NCBI GenBank assembly: GCA_030639305.1
Contig: DAOWCY010000232.1
Span: forward strand, 1-10,732
Origin: JAGLQA01 sp023135565
GTDB lineage: Bacteria; Acidobacteriota; Aminicenantia; UBA2199
Length of the DNA: 10,732 bases
Direction of reading: 5' to 3'
The translations under genes were made by a program, and so were the position numbers. Shown piece by piece: positions 9,518-10,732 of the stretch. The notes under the pieces were generated by a model. It saw only the letters and a program-made list of their open reading frames with translations, had not been told where the DNA came from and made no database searches. Numbering within the stretch: the stretch's first letter is position 1; the number at the start of each line of letters is the position of its first letter.

Positions 9518-9726
9518 GCCTCCGGCGGCCCTGCCGGGGGCCAAACTTTTGTAAAAGTTTGAACAAAACTTTTGATTATTTAGAATCAAAGGCGCTCACA
9601 CGCTGCCTCTTGCTGCGAAGCGGCTTATCGCCTCCCCGTGCGTACGGGGCCGCGAAGCGGCTCATCGCCTCCCTGTGCGTACGGGGCCGCGAAGCGGCTT
9701 ATAGACTGGGGACGCCGACCCCCGGT
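9518..9726 (+). repeat. Modular hairpin repeat E5, 3' of sulfotransferase
   Basis: This is the most regular copy: module A (GCCTCCGGCGGCCCTGCCGG, AAACTTT-TGTA-AAAGTTT), module B (GATTATTTAGAATC, GGCGCTCACACGCTGCC), then three tandem module-C units of about 37 bp. Each C unit has a GCGAAGCGGC hairpin; the first two carry CCCCGTGCGTACGGGG (CCCTGT in the second) and the last carries GGGGACGCCGACCCC. Its right edge is about 2 nt from the sulfotransferase TGA (9728-9730). Confidence 0.88.
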
Positions 9727-9727
9727 T

Positions 9728-10567
9728 TCATAATTCGTAACCATAATGTGCCGCCAACTCCGCGCAGTATTTCTTAAGCTTACCCTGCCGCTCTTCGTCC
9801 CATTCCCGGTAAGGGGGATAATCAGCCACCTTCTTCATAGTGGGAGGTTCGCCGGGATGAATGTGCAATTCGTTGATCCTGTTTCCTTGCACTGCTTCTA
9901 TTTTTCCTTTTGCGATGGCTTCGGCTCCGGTGAATTCCAACAACCGCTCTACCTCCCCGGCGCCGCGGGTCAAATCTTCAAACTTGAAGGCTGCGCTGCG
10001 TCCGGGTTGCAGCGATTTCCTGAAATCTTCGATATAAGCGTTGGTGGCCTGCCACAACCAGCTCAAACGTTCGATATGGTCCACTTTAGACCACTGCTCT
10101 TTATCCGCCGCTTTGACCCGCCCGGATTCCCAGATAGAGTCGTTCCGGTGCCACCCTTTGCGCACGGCGCTCCTGACAAAATCACCGGGATGACGCAGCA
10201 AATGCACAAATTTCGCGCTTTTGAAAAGCTTCGCCAGCATGGGGGCAAAAAAAGTAAGACACTGGTTCGATTCTATATAGATTTTATCTTTGATGAAGGT
10301 TTCCATGATGAATTCCATGCGGGCGGCGTCCACCATGCGGGTGAGTATCTCTTCTTCCCACTGGTGGTGATAAGCATAGTGGGAAAAATACTGCAGGGTG
10401 GGCGGCGGTTCATGAAATGCGGCGGCATTAGTCGAACCGTTCAATAAGGCGGCGATAAACTTCGAGCCGGAACGTCCGGTCGATAATACGAAAACCGGGG
10501 CATAATCCCGGTACATGCGGTCGATGTTTGCTTGATCCACGTGGTGGATGATCCTGAATGTTGTCAT
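9728..10567 (-). CDS. Sulfotransferase family protein
   Basis: This 279-residue protein has the two PAPS-binding signatures of P-loop sulfotransferases: APVFVLSTGRSGSKFIAALL (23-42, the 5'-phosphosulfate loop with Gly31, Arg32, Ser33, Gly34, Ser35, Lys36) and FVHLLRHPGDFVRSAVRKGW (120-139, the 3'-phosphate-binding Arg and Ser). Early His52-Glu53 may be near the active site. It would transfer sulfate from PAPS to a hydroxyl or amine of an unknown acceptor; no signal peptide or membrane segment is visible. The ATG at 10567 has an AGCAGG ribosome-binding site 7 nt upstream. No neighbour suggests a biosynthetic pathway, so it looks like the edge of another functional unit rather than part of the nuclease/ATPase group. 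Confidence 0.85.
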   Translation of the reverse strand: MTTFRIIHHVDQANIDRMYRDYAPVFVLSTGRSGSKFIAALLNGSTNAAAFHEPPPTLQYFSHYAYHHQWEEEILTRMVDAARMEFIMETFIKDKIYIESNQCLTFFAPMLAKLFKSAKFVHLLRHPGDFVRSAVRKGWHRNDSIWESGRVKAADKEQWSKVDHIERLSWLWQATNAYIEDFRKSLQPGRSAAFKFEDLTRGAGEVERLLEFTGAEAIAKGKIEAVQGNRINELHIHPGEPPTMKKVADYPPYREWDEERQGKLKKYCAELAAHYGYEL

Positions 10568-10594
10568 TTTTAGCCTGCTATAAAATTACTTTTT

Positions 10595-10732
10595 GCCTCC
10601 GGCGGCCCTGCCGGGGGCCAAACTTTTGATTATTGACCAGCTAAAATTCCCCTCTTGAGAGGGGTGGCACTGAGGGGCTTTTTTGTTTTTTGCCCCGAAG
10701 TGACGGGGTGTGTTAGCTCGTCGAAAAGCACC
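10595..10732 (+). repeat. Modular hairpin repeat E6, upstream of sulfotransferase
   Basis: It opens with GCCTCCGGCGGCCCTGCCGG and continues exactly as E1 from position 10604 onwards, including the nested CCCCTC hairpin element, until the window ends. If the molecule is circular, E6 and E1 are one repeat; otherwise they are two identical copies. The bases 10568-10594 between it and the sulfotransferase hold the ribosome-binding site. Confidence 0.85.
10604..10732 (+). repeat. 129-bp terminal direct repeat, right copy
   Basis: It is identical to bases 1-129 over its full length. The perfect identity contrasts with the other copies of this repeat family in the window, which differ from each other by substitutions, deletions and module changes. 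That makes an assembly overlap or a very recent duplication more likely than two old genomic copies. Confidence 0.9.

Noticed and set aside
9518..9726. Integron attC sites at gene 3' ends
   Set aside because: The layout resembles cassettes, but I could not find the RYYYAAC and GTTRRRY core sites at consistent positions, and no integrase gene is present.
9590..9726. CRISPR array
   Set aside because: The C units of about 37 bp are directly adjacent and mutually similar, with no unique spacers, and no cas gene is nearby.
9746..10447. Long plus-strand open frame antisense to the sulfotransferase
   Set aside because: The minus frame has clear PAPS-binding motifs and a ribosome-binding site; the plus frame shows no recognisable family and is a shadow.

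Overview
The window carries eight complete protein-coding genes, all on the minus strand. They are separated by GC-rich, hairpin-forming intergenic repeats. It reads like an accessory (conflict or defence-type) region of an uncultured bacterium. The genes are two Uma2-type nuclease-fold proteins, two AlbA_2 (Schlafen-like/RecG-like) proteins, an orphan MNT-type nucleotidyltransferase, a large TIR-like/DUF4062-like NACHT STAND ATPase, a DUF234-type AAA ATPase and a sulfotransferase. I see no rRNA, tRNA, CRISPR array, transposase, integrase, replication or mobilisation gene. The sequence gives no reliable taxonomic marker. Abundant dispersed repeats together with Uma2, AlbA_2 and DUF234 families are common in large-genome anaerobic or uncultured lineages, but that is only an impression.

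Layout in the direction of transcription (right to left): sulfotransferase (10567-9728); hairpin repeat E5; Uma2 copy 2 (9429-8881) with its own promoter; DUF234 ATPase (8795-7398) with its own promoter; repeat E4; AlbA_2 protein 2 (7111-5960) with its own promoter; repeat E3; NACHT protein (5770-2795); MNT nucleotidyltransferase (2730-2341) with its own -10 box; a 374-bp gene-free stretch of repeat fragments, with an inverted copy and a terminator hairpin; AlbA_2 protein 1 (1966-821); Uma2 copy 1 (782-234); repeat E1. The repeats thus split the window into about five transcription units, and each forward copy ends within about 0-8 nt of a stop codon. A further copy (E6) begins upstream of the sulfotransferase and runs to the window edge.

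The most notable points are these. (1) The NACHT protein has a C-terminal region of about 115 residues built from an in-frame 9-bp minisatellite encoding a three-residue period (Asp-Ile-Leu / Asp-Leu-Arg), a possible length-variable sensor. (2) The 3' end of the NACHT gene runs out of frame into a 35-bp relic of an AlbA_2 gene whose differences from the intact copy are mostly synonymous. (3) A modular hairpin repeat is docked to gene 3' ends in a cassette-like pattern. (4) The first and last 129 bp of the window are identical, so the sequence is either a circle of 10,603 bp or a contig cut at a genomic repeat. (5) Two adjacent genes share near-identical promoters, TTGCAW-N17-TATACT.

How the genes work together is inference. 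The NACHT protein has the tripartite layout of known STAND immune ATPases (effector-like N-terminus, NACHT switch, repeat C-terminus). The Uma2, AlbA_2, MNT and DUF234 proteins are typical of nuclease, regulatory and toxin-antitoxin-like accessory modules. No gene here is proven to act with another.
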